Below are positions 26,750-35,380 of a DNA stretch of 64,000 bases, one piece after another. A program made the position numbers and the translations under genes. Position 1 is the first letter of the stretch. Every line of letters begins with the position of its first letter. The notes beneath the pieces are model-generated. The model did no database searches. It saw nothing but the letters and a program-made list of their open reading frames with translations, and was not told the DNA's origin. Origin of the DNA: an uncultured Elusimicrobiales bacterium (GTDB lineage: Bacteria > Elusimicrobiota > Elusimicrobia > Elusimicrobiales > Elusimicrobiaceae); assembly GCA_944324115.1 (NCBI GenBank), contig CALUVB010000001.1, forward strand, positions 62,001 through 126,000, given 5' to 3'.

Positions 26750-27898
26750 ATGACTAAAATTAATGAAAAAAGACTTTTGAATACTTTCTTAAAGCTGGTA
26801 ACTATAGACAGCGAATCATTACATGAGGGCGCCATGCAGGCCTATTTGGTCGGCGAATTAAAGAAATTGGGCTGTACTGTTTGGGTGGATAAAGCCGGCA
26901 AGAAAATCGGCTCTGACGCCCAGGGTAATATTATCGCCACGTTTAAAGGACCGCGTGCCGGCAAAGCGTTTTTGCTTTCTTCTCATATGGATACCGTAAA
27001 ACCGGGCAAGGGCGTAAAGCCGCGGGTACAAAACAACCGCGTGACCAGCGACGGCACCACCATTCTGGGGGCAGACGATAAATCCGGCTTGGCGATTATT
27101 TTGGAAATTTTGCACACGCTCAAAGAAACCAAGCCTGTCCATAATACCATACAAGTCGTGTGTACGCTCAATGAAGAAAACGGCATGGCAGGCGCTAAAA
27201 ATTTGGACTATAGTAAACTTAAAGGGTGCGACGGATTGATTTTGGATAATGAAAGCGTGACGGAATTGCTGGTACAAGGGCCGGAAGTGAGTGATTTTAA
27301 AGTTTGCATTAAAGGGGTGGCTGCCCATGCGGGGGTTTGTCCGGAAAAAGGAATCTCCGCCGTGGAAGTGGCGGCAAAGGCGCTTTCGTTGATGAAGATA
27401 GGCCGTATTGATAAACAAACGGTATGCAACTTCGGTATTATACAAGGCGGCGGCGCTACCAATGTGGTAATGCCGCAGCTGGAACTGAAAGGCGAAGCGC
27501 GCAGTTTGTGTCCTAAAAAGCTGGATAAGCAGATTAAACATATGAAAGATTGCTTTGCCAAAGCTGCCAAGGCCTTTACAAAACGGGTAGATGGTCGTAT
27601 CATTAAACCAGAAATTACGATAGAGACGCCGCGCCGTTACGGTACGCTGAATGTACCTAAAAACGCTCCGGCGGTTAAGTTGGCGTTGGCTGCCGCCAAG
27701 AAAAACGGGGTCAAATTGAAATTGGCGGCTTCTGGGGGCGGCTGTGATGCCAATGTGATGTGTCAGCACGGCTTGCTGATGCCCAATTTGGGGTTGGGAG
27801 TGCAGAAGTGTCATACTACGGAAGAATATTTGGATTTAAAAGAATTTGCCCAAGCGGCCGCCATTGTGCTGGATACCGTATTGGCTTATGATAAATAA
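26750..27898 (+). CDS. pepT: M20 family tripeptidase, PepT-like
   Basis: The 382-residue cytosolic enzyme has the M20 zinc-site pattern: SSHMDTVKPGKG, GADDKSGLAI (bridging Asp), LNEENGMAGAKNL (catalytic Glu) and the dimerisation domain around GVAAHAGVCPEKG. It ends with the C-terminal His in GVQKCHTTEEY. Inserted between the ATPase and permease genes of a peptide importer, it presumably hydrolyses the imported peptides. ATG 26750 follows GAAGGAG at ideal distance. An in-frame start at 26594 lies inside oppF and is rejected. Confidence 0.92.
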   Translation: MTKINEKRLLNTFLKLVTIDSESLHEGAMQAYLVGELKKLGCTVWVDKAGKKIGSDAQGNIIATFKGPRAGKAFLLSSHMDTVKPGKGVKPRVQNNRVTSDGTTILGADDKSGLAIILEILHTLKETKPVHNTIQVVCTLNEENGMAGAKNLDYSKLKGCDGLILDNESVTELLVQGPEVSDFKVCIKGVAAHAGVCPEKGISAVEVAAKALSLMKIGRIDKQTVCNFGIIQGGGATNVVMPQLELKGEARSLCPKKLDKQIKHMKDCFAKAAKAFTKRVDGRIIKPEITIETPRRYGTLNVPKNAPAVKLALAAAKKNGVKLKLAASGGGCDANVMCQHGLLMPNLGLGVQKCHTTEEYLDLKEFAQAAAIVLDTVLAYDK

Positions 27899-27925
27899 GT
27901 TAAACTGTTTATAAGTATCAAATTT

Positions 27926-28954
27926 ATGCTGCGCTATATTTTACGAAGACTTCTTTTATTGCCGCTGGTGGCGCTGGGGGTTACATTTTTGTTGTTTTTC
28001 TTAACCCAGCGCCTAAGCCCGGAGATGCGTGCGTCTTTATATATCAAAGACCCGCGTCAGATGGGGGCATTGGAAGAAGTCATAGAGAAATATGGTTTGC
28101 GCGATAATGTATTTAAGCAATACGGGCGCTGGCTTTCCGGCGCTCTGCGGGGAGATTTGGGCTATAGCCAAAGCGCCAATATGCCGGTGGCGCAGGCTAT
28201 TAAGGAATACCTGCCCGCTACGGTGCAGTTGGCTTTGGTTACCATGGTGTTGGTGGTGTTTTTCGGGGTTTGGTTTGGAGTGGTGTCTGCCGTCAAAAAA
28301 GATAAGTGGCAGGATATAGCCGCCCGGTTGGTATCCGTAGGGGGGTTTTCTCTGCCTATTTTTGTGCTGGGTCTTTTGTTGCTCATGCTGTTTTACGGGA
28401 AATTAGGCTGGTTCCCTCCGGGTGGGTTTTCTATTTCCACCGATGTGACCATTCACTCCCCGTCTTTCCATTCTTATACGGGATTTTTGCTGATAGACTC
28501 TTTATTAAACGGCAATTTGAAGGTTTTTTGTGATGTGTTGCGTCATTTGGTCTTGCCGGCATTGACGCTGTGCATCGGCTCTTTTGCGTTAATGGTGCGC
28601 GTTATGCGTTCTTCTATGTTGGAAGAGTTGGGCAAAGATTATGTGCGCACCGCCCGCGCCAAAGGCTTGCCTGAACATGCCGTGATATACCGCCATGCCG
28701 GTAAAAATGCCATTATCCCCGTCATTACGCTGGCGGGAATACAGTTTATCCGTCTTTTGGGCGGCACGGTAATTGTGGAAACGATTTTTGATTATCCCGG
28801 TATAGGCCGCTTTGGCGTGATGGCCGCCCAGCAGCTTGACATAGCGGGAATTATGGGGTTTTCTTTGATGGTGGCGGTATTGTTTGTGTTGGGAAATTTA
28901 CTTTCCGACGTATTGTATACGGCGGTGGATCCGAGGATTAAATTAGGTGAATAA
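27926..28954 (+). CDS. oppB: Oligopeptide ABC transporter permease OppB
   Basis: The 342-residue inner-membrane permease has six predicted helices and the N-terminal pattern MLRYILRRLLLLPLVALGVT. The EAA-type cytoplasmic loop reads YVRTARAKGLPEHAVIYRHA, with ETIFDYPGIGRFG near the end. It overlaps oppC by 8 nt. With OppC it forms the translocation pore. Confidence 0.94.
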   Translation: MLRYILRRLLLLPLVALGVTFLLFFLTQRLSPEMRASLYIKDPRQMGALEEVIEKYGLRDNVFKQYGRWLSGALRGDLGYSQSANMPVAQAIKEYLPATVQLALVTMVLVVFFGVWFGVVSAVKKDKWQDIAARLVSVGGFSLPIFVLGLLLLMLFYGKLGWFPPGGFSISTDVTIHSPSFHSYTGFLLIDSLLNGNLKVFCDVLRHLVLPALTLCIGSFALMVRVMRSSMLEELGKDYVRTARAKGLPEHAVIYRHAGKNAIIPVITLAGIQFIRLLGGTVIVETIFDYPGIGRFGVMAAQQLDIAGIMGFSLMVAVLFVLGNLLSDVLYTAVDPRIKLGE

Positions 28955-29819
28955 TCGTATTTTTAAGCGGATTTTGCAAAATAAGGCGTCTTTGGCCGGT
29001 TTTGTGCTGGTGGCGTTGTTTGCGCTGGTGGCTTTGCTGGCGCCGGTATTGGCGCCGGTGCATAATCCTCACGATCCGTATCAGCTGCCTCAAAGCAGTT
29101 ATAGTATGACGCCGCAGCCTCCTTCTGCTGAACATATTTTTGGTACAACCGAACAGCAATACGATTTATATTACGGCGTTGTGTGGGGAACCCGGCTGGC
29201 CTTTAAAATAGGCATTACGGTTACGTTTTTTGCTTTTTTAATAGGGCTCTTTCTGGGGGCGGCGGCAGCTTATTTTGGCGGTATGATAGATGAATTAATT
29301 ATGCGCTTTACAGATGTGGTGTTTGCCGTGCCCTCACTGGTGCTGGCTATGGTTATTGCCGCGATGTTGGGGCCGGATACGCATAATATGATGATTGCCT
29401 TGACGGCGGTGGCTTGGCCTTCATATGCGCGTTTGGTGCGCGGAGACATTTTGTCTGTGAAACAGCGGGATTTTGTTACGGCCTCGCGCGCTTTGGGGGC
29501 CCGGGGGCCGCGCCTGCTGTTAAAACATATTTTGCCTAATTCCATTTATCCGTCAGTGGTGGTGGCCAGTTTGGATATAGGTTATATTGTGCTGACGGCG
29601 GCTTCTTTGTCTTTCTTAGGGTTGGGCGCCCAGCCTGGAACTGCCGACTGGGGACAACTGATTGCTATGGCCCGCAACTGGGTGCTGGGCAGCAGTACGA
29701 ATACCTTTGCCTATTGGTACACCGTAGTAGTGCCGGGGGGAGTAATCTTTTTATTTGTGTTAGGCTGGAACCTGTTGGGAGATGGTTTTAGAGATATTTT
29801 AGACCCCCGGCAGGGTTGA
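28947..29819 (+). CDS. oppC: Oligopeptide ABC transporter permease OppC
   Basis: The 290-residue second permease begins at GTG 28947 inside the oppB end. It has the long first periplasmic loop of DppC/OppC proteins (HIFGTTEQQYDLY), then an EAA loop (DFVTASRALGARGPRLLLKH) and the tail LLGDGFRDILDPRQG, where DGLRD-like and DPR are diagnostic. No peptide-binding protein gene (oppA) accompanies the operon. Confidence 0.94.
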   Translation: MNNRIFKRILQNKASLAGFVLVALFALVALLAPVLAPVHNPHDPYQLPQSSYSMTPQPPSAEHIFGTTEQQYDLYYGVVWGTRLAFKIGITVTFFAFLIGLFLGAAAAYFGGMIDELIMRFTDVVFAVPSLVLAMVIAAMLGPDTHNMMIALTAVAWPSYARLVRGDILSVKQRDFVTASRALGARGPRLLLKHILPNSIYPSVVVASLDIGYIVLTAASLSFLGLGAQPGTADWGQLIAMARNWVLGSSTNTFAYWYTVVVPGGVIFLFVLGWNLLGDGFRDILDPRQG

Positions 29820-29870
29820 TTTAAGTTACAATGAAAGAAAGGATACTTTATTTTATCGGTTGAGGTTTTT

Positions 29871-31496
29871 ATGATCCGCAGAAAAGATTTATATACTTCG
29901 TTAAGTGACAGCGCTTACCGCTTCCCGCAGAAAGTGGCTTTGGTGGAGGCCGGTACCGGCAAAAAACTGACCTATCTGGATTTACTCATGCAGGTGGACC
30001 GTGCCGCGGATATGTTTTGGGAACATGGTATCCGCAAGGGTGACCGCGTGGCTATTGTGCACCGCAATGCCATAGATGTGGTGGTGGCCAGCTACGGACT
30101 GTATAAAATAGGAGCGGTATGTATCCCGATGAACTTTATGGTTACCAAGCAGGAGGAAATCCAGTTTATTCTAAACAACTCCGGCGCCAAAGCCATTGTA
30201 ACGCAGAGTGAATTTATCCGTCATTACCTGAAGGCGCAGCCGTCATTGCCGGATTTAAAGTATATCTTTTCCACCGATACTATCCCGGAGTCTGCCCAAG
30301 ATAAACCTTTTGTGCAAAAATTTTGGGAACAGATAGAAAAATCCACCTATCATGATGAAACAGCCGGCCCTTGCGCCCGTACGGAAGACGATGCTTTTAT
30401 CCTCTATACTTCCGGTACGACTGGGCAGCCTAAAGGAGCGATTATTACCCATGGCAACTTGGCTAGTAACGTGATTTCCTGCGCCCAGATTTTTAAAATT
30501 AACGATGATGATTGTTTCCTTTGTCTGTTGCCGATGTTTCATTCTTTTGCGTGGACAACCTGCGTGGTCATTCCGTTATATTTGAATTTAAAAGTAGTTA
30601 TCGTGGCCAATGTAATGCCGGCGAAAACATGGCTTTCTGCGATGGGAAGCGAAAATGTGACGCTGATTTTGGCTGTGCCGCAAATTTTGGCGGTATTGTC
30701 TAAGGAAGCCAAAGGCTTTAAGCGGCTTTATTTGCAATTTTGGCCGTTTAAAAATGTACGCTTTGCTGTTTCCGGAGCGGCGCCGCTGACTCAAGAAATA
30801 AAAGATCGCTTTGAACAAAAAATCGGCGTAAAGATTTTGGAAGGATATGGTCTGACAGAGACCAGCCCGGTGGTCAGTGTAAATACCGAAGAGCTTCAGA
30901 AAATTAAATCCGTCGGCCCGGCCATTCCTGCCGTCAGCACCATTGTGCTTGATGAGGAAGGCAATGAGGTGCCCCGCAATCAAGAAGGCGAGCTGTGCGT
31001 CAAAGGGCCCAATGTGTTCCGCGGGTATTTTGGCAATCCGCAGGCCACGCGTGACGCCTTTACCAAAGACGGCTGGTTTAAAACCGGAGATATTGTGTCG
31101 GTTGATGACGACGGGTTTATTTTTATAAAAGACCGCAAAAAGGACATGATTATTATTAAAGGTCTTAAAGTGTTTTCCGCCCAAGTGGAAGCAATTATTA
31201 ACTCTTGCCCCGGTATTGAAGAATCTGCCATTATTGGAGTGCCCGACGGCAAGGGCGGGGAGTTTATTAAATGTTATGCCGTCAAATCGAAAGATTCTTC
31301 CTTAACTGACGATCAATTCCGTAAGTTTTTAAAACAAAATCTGGACAACTATAAACGCCCGCGCGACTTTGAATTTATGAAAGAGCTGCCCAAAAACAGT
31401 TTGCGCAAAGTACTTAAACGCAAATTGCGTGAAGACGCATTGGAAAAAATGAAACAACGTACGGTAGCCACTTCTGCGGAAGAGGCTGCGGAGTAA
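29871..31496 (+). CDS. Long-chain acyl-CoA synthetase (AMP-forming)
   Basis: This ANL-superfamily enzyme activates carboxylic acids, most likely fatty acids, as acyl-AMP and then acyl-CoA. The 541-residue product has the P-loop-like ILYTSGTTGQPKGAI, the GYGLTETSP motif, GWFKTGDIVSVDDDGFIFI and the hinge DRKKDMIIIKGLKVFS. The C-terminal lysine is in the segment NSLRKVLKRKL. A TACAAT at about 29828 with a leader of about 35 nt precedes the ATG. It lies in tandem with the tRNA nucleotidyltransferase (1-nt gap), an arrangement without an obvious metabolic link. Confidence 0.9.
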   Translation: MIRRKDLYTSLSDSAYRFPQKVALVEAGTGKKLTYLDLLMQVDRAADMFWEHGIRKGDRVAIVHRNAIDVVVASYGLYKIGAVCIPMNFMVTKQEEIQFILNNSGAKAIVTQSEFIRHYLKAQPSLPDLKYIFSTDTIPESAQDKPFVQKFWEQIEKSTYHDETAGPCARTEDDAFILYTSGTTGQPKGAIITHGNLASNVISCAQIFKINDDDCFLCLLPMFHSFAWTTCVVIPLYLNLKVVIVANVMPAKTWLSAMGSENVTLILAVPQILAVLSKEAKGFKRLYLQFWPFKNVRFAVSGAAPLTQEIKDRFEQKIGVKILEGYGLTETSPVVSVNTEELQKIKSVGPAIPAVSTIVLDEEGNEVPRNQEGELCVKGPNVFRGYFGNPQATRDAFTKDGWFKTGDIVSVDDDGFIFIKDRKKDMIIIKGLKVFSAQVEAIINSCPGIEESAIIGVPDGKGGEFIKCYAVKSKDSSLTDDQFRKFLKQNLDNYKRPRDFEFMKELPKNSLRKVLKRKLREDALEKMKQRTVATSAEEAAE

Positions 31497-31497
31497 T

Positions 31498-33018
31498 ATG
31501 GGGAGTTCGTTGGCGGATATTTTGCGGCAAGCGGCTCCTGATGCCTATTATGTGGGCGGTGCCGTGCGTGACAGCTTGCTAAAAAAATATTCCGGCGATA
31601 TTGATTTGGCCCTGCCTAAAGAACGCGTCAAACCGGTTGCGCTGTCTTTGGCAAAAGCACTGAAGGCCGCGGCATTTGAAATGGATCCGCAATTCGGCGT
31701 GTGGCGTTTGGTAAGCCGAAAAGAAAACCTGCAGCTGGATTTGACGGCCTTTCAGGGGAAGAATTTAAAAGAAGATCTGCGCCGGCGGGATTTTACGTTT
31801 AATGCGTTGGCCTATCCAGTCTCCGCCCCCGTCATACTGGAAGTGAAAGCCGTAAAAGGGCAAAAAGCCAAACTGCGGCTTAAAAACCTGCAAAAAAAAT
31901 TCCTAATAGATTTAAAAGGCGGCGTGGCGGATTTGTCGGCTAAGACAATCCGTCTTAACGGAACGCATGTTTTTGTGGAAGATCCGCTTCGCATGCTGCG
32001 GGTGTTCCGTCATGCGGCAGAGCTGAATTTTGTTATTGCTCCGTCTATACTAAAACAGATAAAAAAAGACGCCCCTCTGATCGTGCAGAGCGCCGGGGAG
32101 CGCGTGCAGGAGGAGCTAAGGCGTTTGTTTAATACTCCGCGCGCTTATGCGCAACTAAGTCTTATGGACAGTACGGGATTATTAACGGCTTTGTTCCCCG
32201 AACTGGAACCGCAGCGCACCTGTGCTGAATGCTACTATGGAAAAGGCGGCGTACTTAAACATACGCTGGATTGTTTCAAACGGGAAGAATGGCTTTTGGA
32301 AAATTTGTCCAAGGCGTTCCCTAAATATCATAAAAAATTGGCTGTTTTGGCGGAGAATAAATCCTTGTTTAAAATGGCGGTGCTGCTGCATGATGTGGCT
32401 AAACCCGCCACCGCCAAAATGGTGGGAGAGCGCCTGCGTTTCTTTTATCATGAGCAAAAAGGTGCGCATATGGCGCGCGAAATTTTGGAGCGTCTACATT
32501 ACAGCAAGGCGGACAGCCGGCTAATTGGCGCCATGATTGGGGAACACTTGCGCCCCAGCAATTTGGCCAGCAATGATGTAATTACCGACCGCGGGGCCTA
32601 TAAATTTTTTCGGGATTTAGATACGGCCGCATTGCCGATGCTTCTTTTGTGTTGGGCCGATTATACCAGTTATATTACGGACTCCCAGTTGAGACGCATC
32701 TTGCCCCGCAGCGCAGACAAGCTGATGAGCTTAGAAAAAGCCAAAAAAACCGCTAATATTGGCAAGACACTGCGTCATATGCAGGTGTTGTCTTTGCTGT
32801 TGCAGAAATATTTTGATTCTCCTAAAAAAATAAAACCGGTGAAGCTGATAGACGGACAAGAAGTCATGAGGGCGCTGGGGGTGCCTCCGTCGCCGTTGGT
32901 AGGACAAATTTTGGAAGCGGTGGCCTTGGCGCAAGTGGAAGGAAAAGTGACTACCCGTGCTGAGGCGTTGGCTTTTATTCGCAGTCATTTCTGCGGGAAA
33001 GAGGCGGCTGAATCCTAG
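31498..33018 (+). CDS. cca: tRNA CCA nucleotidyltransferase / poly(A) polymerase family protein with HD domain
   Basis: This class II nucleotidyltransferase of 506 residues has the head-domain motifs YYVGGAVRDSLL and DIDLAL (catalytic Asp pair), the RRDFTFNA motif C, and EDPLRMLRVFRHAAEL. An HD domain follows (AVLLHDVAKPA, then FYHEQKGAHMAREIL). The two tRNA genes in this window do not encode their 3' CCA, so a CCA-adding activity is required and this gene is the obvious source. tRNA-Gly is 228 nt downstream. Poly(A) polymerase activity cannot be excluded by eye. Confidence 0.88.
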   Translation: MGSSLADILRQAAPDAYYVGGAVRDSLLKKYSGDIDLALPKERVKPVALSLAKALKAAAFEMDPQFGVWRLVSRKENLQLDLTAFQGKNLKEDLRRRDFTFNALAYPVSAPVILEVKAVKGQKAKLRLKNLQKKFLIDLKGGVADLSAKTIRLNGTHVFVEDPLRMLRVFRHAAELNFVIAPSILKQIKKDAPLIVQSAGERVQEELRRLFNTPRAYAQLSLMDSTGLLTALFPELEPQRTCAECYYGKGGVLKHTLDCFKREEWLLENLSKAFPKYHKKLAVLAENKSLFKMAVLLHDVAKPATAKMVGERLRFFYHEQKGAHMAREILERLHYSKADSRLIGAMIGEHLRPSNLASNDVITDRGAYKFFRDLDTAALPMLLLCWADYTSYITDSQLRRILPRSADKLMSLEKAKKTANIGKTLRHMQVLSLLLQKYFDSPKKIKPVKLIDGQEVMRALGVPPSPLVGQILEAVALAQVEGKVTTRAEALAFIRSHFCGKEAAES

Positions 33019-33215
33019 TTCTCTTGCCGGGGCGGACAAGAAGCTTATAGGGCGGTTGAAACGGCCTATGCCAAGGCTGGACCGTATATGAAGCGGAGAA
33101 GATGCGGTTTTCTGTAAGGGAAGAAGTGAAACAGATTTGACGAATAGAAACCGCTTTCCGGCTGAATGTAAAAGGAACACTTACAGAAGCTGTGCAAAAA
33201 AAGCATAACAATTGC

Positions 33216-33221
33216 TATAAT
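33216..33221 (+). promoter_or_regulatory. -10 element of tRNA-Gly
   Basis: A perfect TATAAT lies 25 nt before the tRNA 5' end. No strong -35 is seen; the rest of the 33019-33246 spacer shows nothing else. Confidence 0.5.
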
Positions 33222-33246
33222 ATAAACGCAGCGTAAGACTAATTTT

Positions 33247-33317
33247 GCGGGCGTGGTTCAATGGTAGAATGGGAGCTTCCCAAGCTCTAGACGAGGGTTC
33301 GATTCCCTTCGCCCGCT
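33247..33317 (+). tRNA. tRNA-Gly (anticodon CCC)
   Basis: A cloverleaf can be folded by eye. The acceptor GCGGGCG pairs with CGCCCGC. The D-arm contains GGTTCAATGGTAGAA. The anticodon stem GGAGC/GCTCT encloses loop TTCCCAA, and the T-arm is GAGGGTTCGATTCCCTT. The discriminator is T and the genome continues CTTTTT, so CCA is not encoded. The sequence closely resembles bacterial glyU. The T run after it can act as terminator, although the next gene starts 18 nt later. Confidence 0.95.
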
Positions 33318-33335
33318 CTTTTTAAGGTACTTCCT

Positions 33336-33989
33336 ATGGCAGAAGAAAACAAAGACGTTCCCGAAATAGCAGAATTTGAGGCCAAAACTCCCGCTTTTAG
33401 CGGCAATAAAGATGTGTGGCTGTTTTTGATTATCGTGGACGTAGTGTTTTTGTGTGTGTTCGGATTTTTCTTATATAAAAATCTTTCTGCCCGTTTGTTG
33501 GCTCCGGCGGAGAATGTGCCGGCTGAAGTGGTTGTGACGCAAGAAGAAGAAACCCAGCTGCCGCCCGCTCCACAGGAAGAAATTATAGTGGCGGAAGAGA
33601 CCGTCAGCGTAACAGAATCGGTGCCGGCTGCCCAGCCTAAGGAAGAAAAACCCGTAGTGGCAGAGGTAGTTTCTCAGGCCCAGGCACAACAGACCGAAAA
33701 GCAAGTGCAGCCGACGGAAAAGAAAGAAAGTATTCTGATTAAAACTAATCCTAAAAGCAAATACCGCCAAGTGACCTTCCGCTATTTTGGGGAGGGGGAC
33801 AACGTGTCGGTTGTCAGCGGTTTTACCATGGCTAAACCGCGTGCTTTAAAAAAGAAAAACGGTTATTGGGAGATTACCTTGGGGATTGCGCCTGGAACGT
33901 ATAAGTTCCTCTATATTGTTGACGGCGTGCAGACATTAGATCCGTATGCGGAAGAAGAAGATGGCCGCTCGGTAGTGGTAGTAGAATAA
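33336..33989 (+). CDS. Membrane-anchored protein with C-terminal CBM48/AMPK-type glycogen-binding-like domain
   Basis: The 217-residue product has a short acidic N-terminus, one membrane helix (VWLFLIIVDVVFLCVFGFFL, residues 27-46) and a roughly 70-residue linker rich in Glu, Pro, Val and Gln. The beta-sandwich domain of about 85 residues reads VTFRYFGEGDNVSVVSGF, then GYWEITLGIAPGTYKFLYIV and LDPYAEEED. The W, the PGTYKFLYIVDG turn and the DPYA motif are typical of isoamylase-N/AMPK glycogen-binding modules. It presumably binds an alpha-glucan at the membrane. Orientation and ligand are inferred. It follows tRNA-Gly and has its own terminator. Confidence 0.8.
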   Translation: MAEENKDVPEIAEFEAKTPAFSGNKDVWLFLIIVDVVFLCVFGFFLYKNLSARLLAPAENVPAEVVVTQEEETQLPPAPQEEIIVAEETVSVTESVPAAQPKEEKPVVAEVVSQAQAQQTEKQVQPTEKKESILIKTNPKSKYRQVTFRYFGEGDNVSVVSGFTMAKPRALKKKNGYWEITLGIAPGTYKFLYIVDGVQTLDPYAEEEDGRSVVVVE

Positions 33990-34006
33990 CTGCTCTTGTT
34001 TTTTAG

Positions 34007-34038
34007 CCCGCGTTTCCGAATAGAAACGCGGGTTTTTT
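34007..34038 (+). terminator. Terminator after the CBM48-like gene
   Basis: CCCGCGTTTC (34007-34016) pairs with GAAACGCGGG (34023-34032), followed by TTTTTT. Confidence 0.9.
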
Positions 34039-34039
34039 A

Positions 34040-34353
34040 TTTATATACGCCGGTCATGATAACAGGGGAATTCTGGGCAAGCATCATAATATTTATGTAA
34101 CTTGCGGACAGGCTTGCTCTCAGTATACTGGGTGATGGATATTGTCAGAAAAACAAGAAAATGTCTGTTCAGTGGAGAAAGCTGTCAAAAAGGAGCCTTC
34201 TTGTTGTCCTGGGCAACACGGCCCCGGTCTTTGTGTTAACATGCGGCGAGCCCACTTGCATGCAGAGGAAATACAGCTTCGGGTGGGTGGAGAATGTTCG
34301 TCTGCCAGGGGAGTAATCTGCGGGATAAATGAGGGGCAGGAGCGTAGAGAAAT
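34040..34353. other. Non-coding spacer
   Basis: About 310 nt. The only open frame (34142-34405, from TTG) runs through a terminator and has no family resemblance or ribosome site. I see no RNA gene. Confidence 0.5.
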
Positions 34354-34380
34354 AAAAAACCCCGCTTGTAAGCGGGGTTT
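34354..34380 (-). terminator. Terminator downstream of the OmpA-domain genes
   Basis: AAACCCCGCTT (34357-34367) pairs with AAGCGGGGTTT (34370-34380). Read on the minus strand, the hairpin ends in TTTTTTATT, 17 nt after the stop of the 34398 gene. Confidence 0.85.
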
Positions 34381-34397
34381 GAGGGTACAGAATTGTT

Positions 34398-34820
34398 TTA
34401 TTTGACCAGTAATTCCATTTCTACGCGGCGGTTTTTCTGGCGGCCTTCTTCCGTATCATTAGAAGACACGGGGGCAGCTTTTCCATAGCTGGAGATAACA
34501 ATGTTATTTGCGGGTATGCCGCGTTTGAGCAAGGCGTCTGCCACCGCTTGTGCCCGGCGGGCAGAAAGACCCATATTGTAGGCGTCAGTGCCTATGTCAT
34601 CAGTGTATCCGTTCAAGCGGACAGATGTTTTGGCATCTTGGCTGATGGCTTTAGCCAGCATATCCAGTTTTTCATTGAAAGAAGGGGCAATCTCGGCGCT
34701 ATCAAATTGAAAGAGGATAGGGTCTTTATAATCAATGATATACAGCACAGGATCTGCTGGAGTTGAAGTTATACAGAAGTCTTCATAAAAAATGCGGCGT
34801 TTTTTCTGTTGCCGTGGCAA
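34398..34820 (-). CDS. OmpA-domain protein lacking a signal peptide, 5' end uncertain
   Basis: About 140 codons encode an OmpA/MotB-type peptidoglycan-binding domain (ILFQFDSAEIAP, NGYTDDIGTDAYN, LSARRAQAVADAL, EGRQKNRRVEMEL). In frame the only start is TTG at 34820, and no signal sequence or lipobox precedes the domain. A hydrophobic start (ATG near 34864, MIQYFTLFSFI) is found upstream in another frame but stops after 11 codons. The copy may therefore be a damaged tandem duplicate of the next gene, or it may start differently. The domain itself is intact. Confidence 0.65.
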   Translation of the reverse strand: MPRQQKKRRIFYEDFCITSTPADPVLYIIDYKDPILFQFDSAEIAPSFNEKLDMLAKAISQDAKTSVRLNGYTDDIGTDAYNMGLSARRAQAVADALLKRGIPANNIVISSYGKAAPVSSNDTEEGRQKNRRVEMELLVK

Positions 34821-34912
34821 TCAATTCTAAATAAAGGAAAACAAAGTAAAATACTGAATCATTCTAACTCTTTTTTTAATTACCGGAAATCCTCTTGTGG
34901 ATTAATCAGAAA

Positions 34913-35341
34913 CTATTTATCAGGGTAGGGAAATTCAATTTCCACCCGGCGGTTTTTTTGACGGCCTTCCGGTGTCTTGTTAGATACAATAGGTTTTTCG
35001 GAACCGTACCCCTTAGCTTTAATGTGGTCTTGGGGTACCCCGCGGATTTGTAATGCTTTGGACACGCGGTCGGCGCGTTTTTGGGACAAGCGCAGATTAC
35101 TCTTTTCATTTCCGCTGGAGTCTGTATAACCGCGCACTTCCATAATGACGGAAGGATCTTTTTGATATACTTTTACTGCTTCGTCTATCAGCTTATAGGA
35201 AGACATTTCTATTTCGTCTCCATTCACTTCAAACGTAATAGTGGAAAAATACATTTGCCCTACGCGGCCGGGCTGCGTATTGCCCGTATGACAGGCAGCC
35301 GCCATAAGTACTGCTCCGCAAAGCAGCAGTAATTTTTTCAT
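34913..35341 (-). CDS. OmpA family lipoprotein
   Basis: The 142-residue product has a lipoprotein signal (LLLCGAVLMAAAC) and an OmpA C-terminal domain (TITFEVNGDEIEMSS, VRGYTDSSGNEKSN, LSQKRADRVSKAL, EGRQKNRRVEIEF). This is Pal-like, although no tol genes are nearby. It tethers the outer membrane to peptidoglycan by family precedent. ATG 35341 has GAGGAGA upstream. It follows folK by 39 nt on the same strand and may be co-transcribed with it. Confidence 0.9.
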   Translation of the reverse strand: MKKLLLLCGAVLMAAACHTGNTQPGRVGQMYFSTITFEVNGDEIEMSSYKLIDEAVKVYQKDPSVIMEVRGYTDSSGNEKSNLRLSQKRADRVSKALQIRGVPQDHIKAKGYGSEKPIVSNKTPEGRQKNRRVEIEFPYPDK

Positions 35342-35380
35342 GCTGAAAATCTCCTCAATATCCATCTAATTTTTATTATT

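Noticed and set aside
26858-27814. 318-codon open frame on the minus strand opposite pepT
   Set aside because: It is fully inside the well-supported pepT gene, has no family resemblance and is a frame shadow of a biased coding sequence.
34142-34405. 87-codon open frame from TTG
   Set aside because: No ribosome site or recognisable domain, and it reads through the terminator hairpin at 34354-34380.
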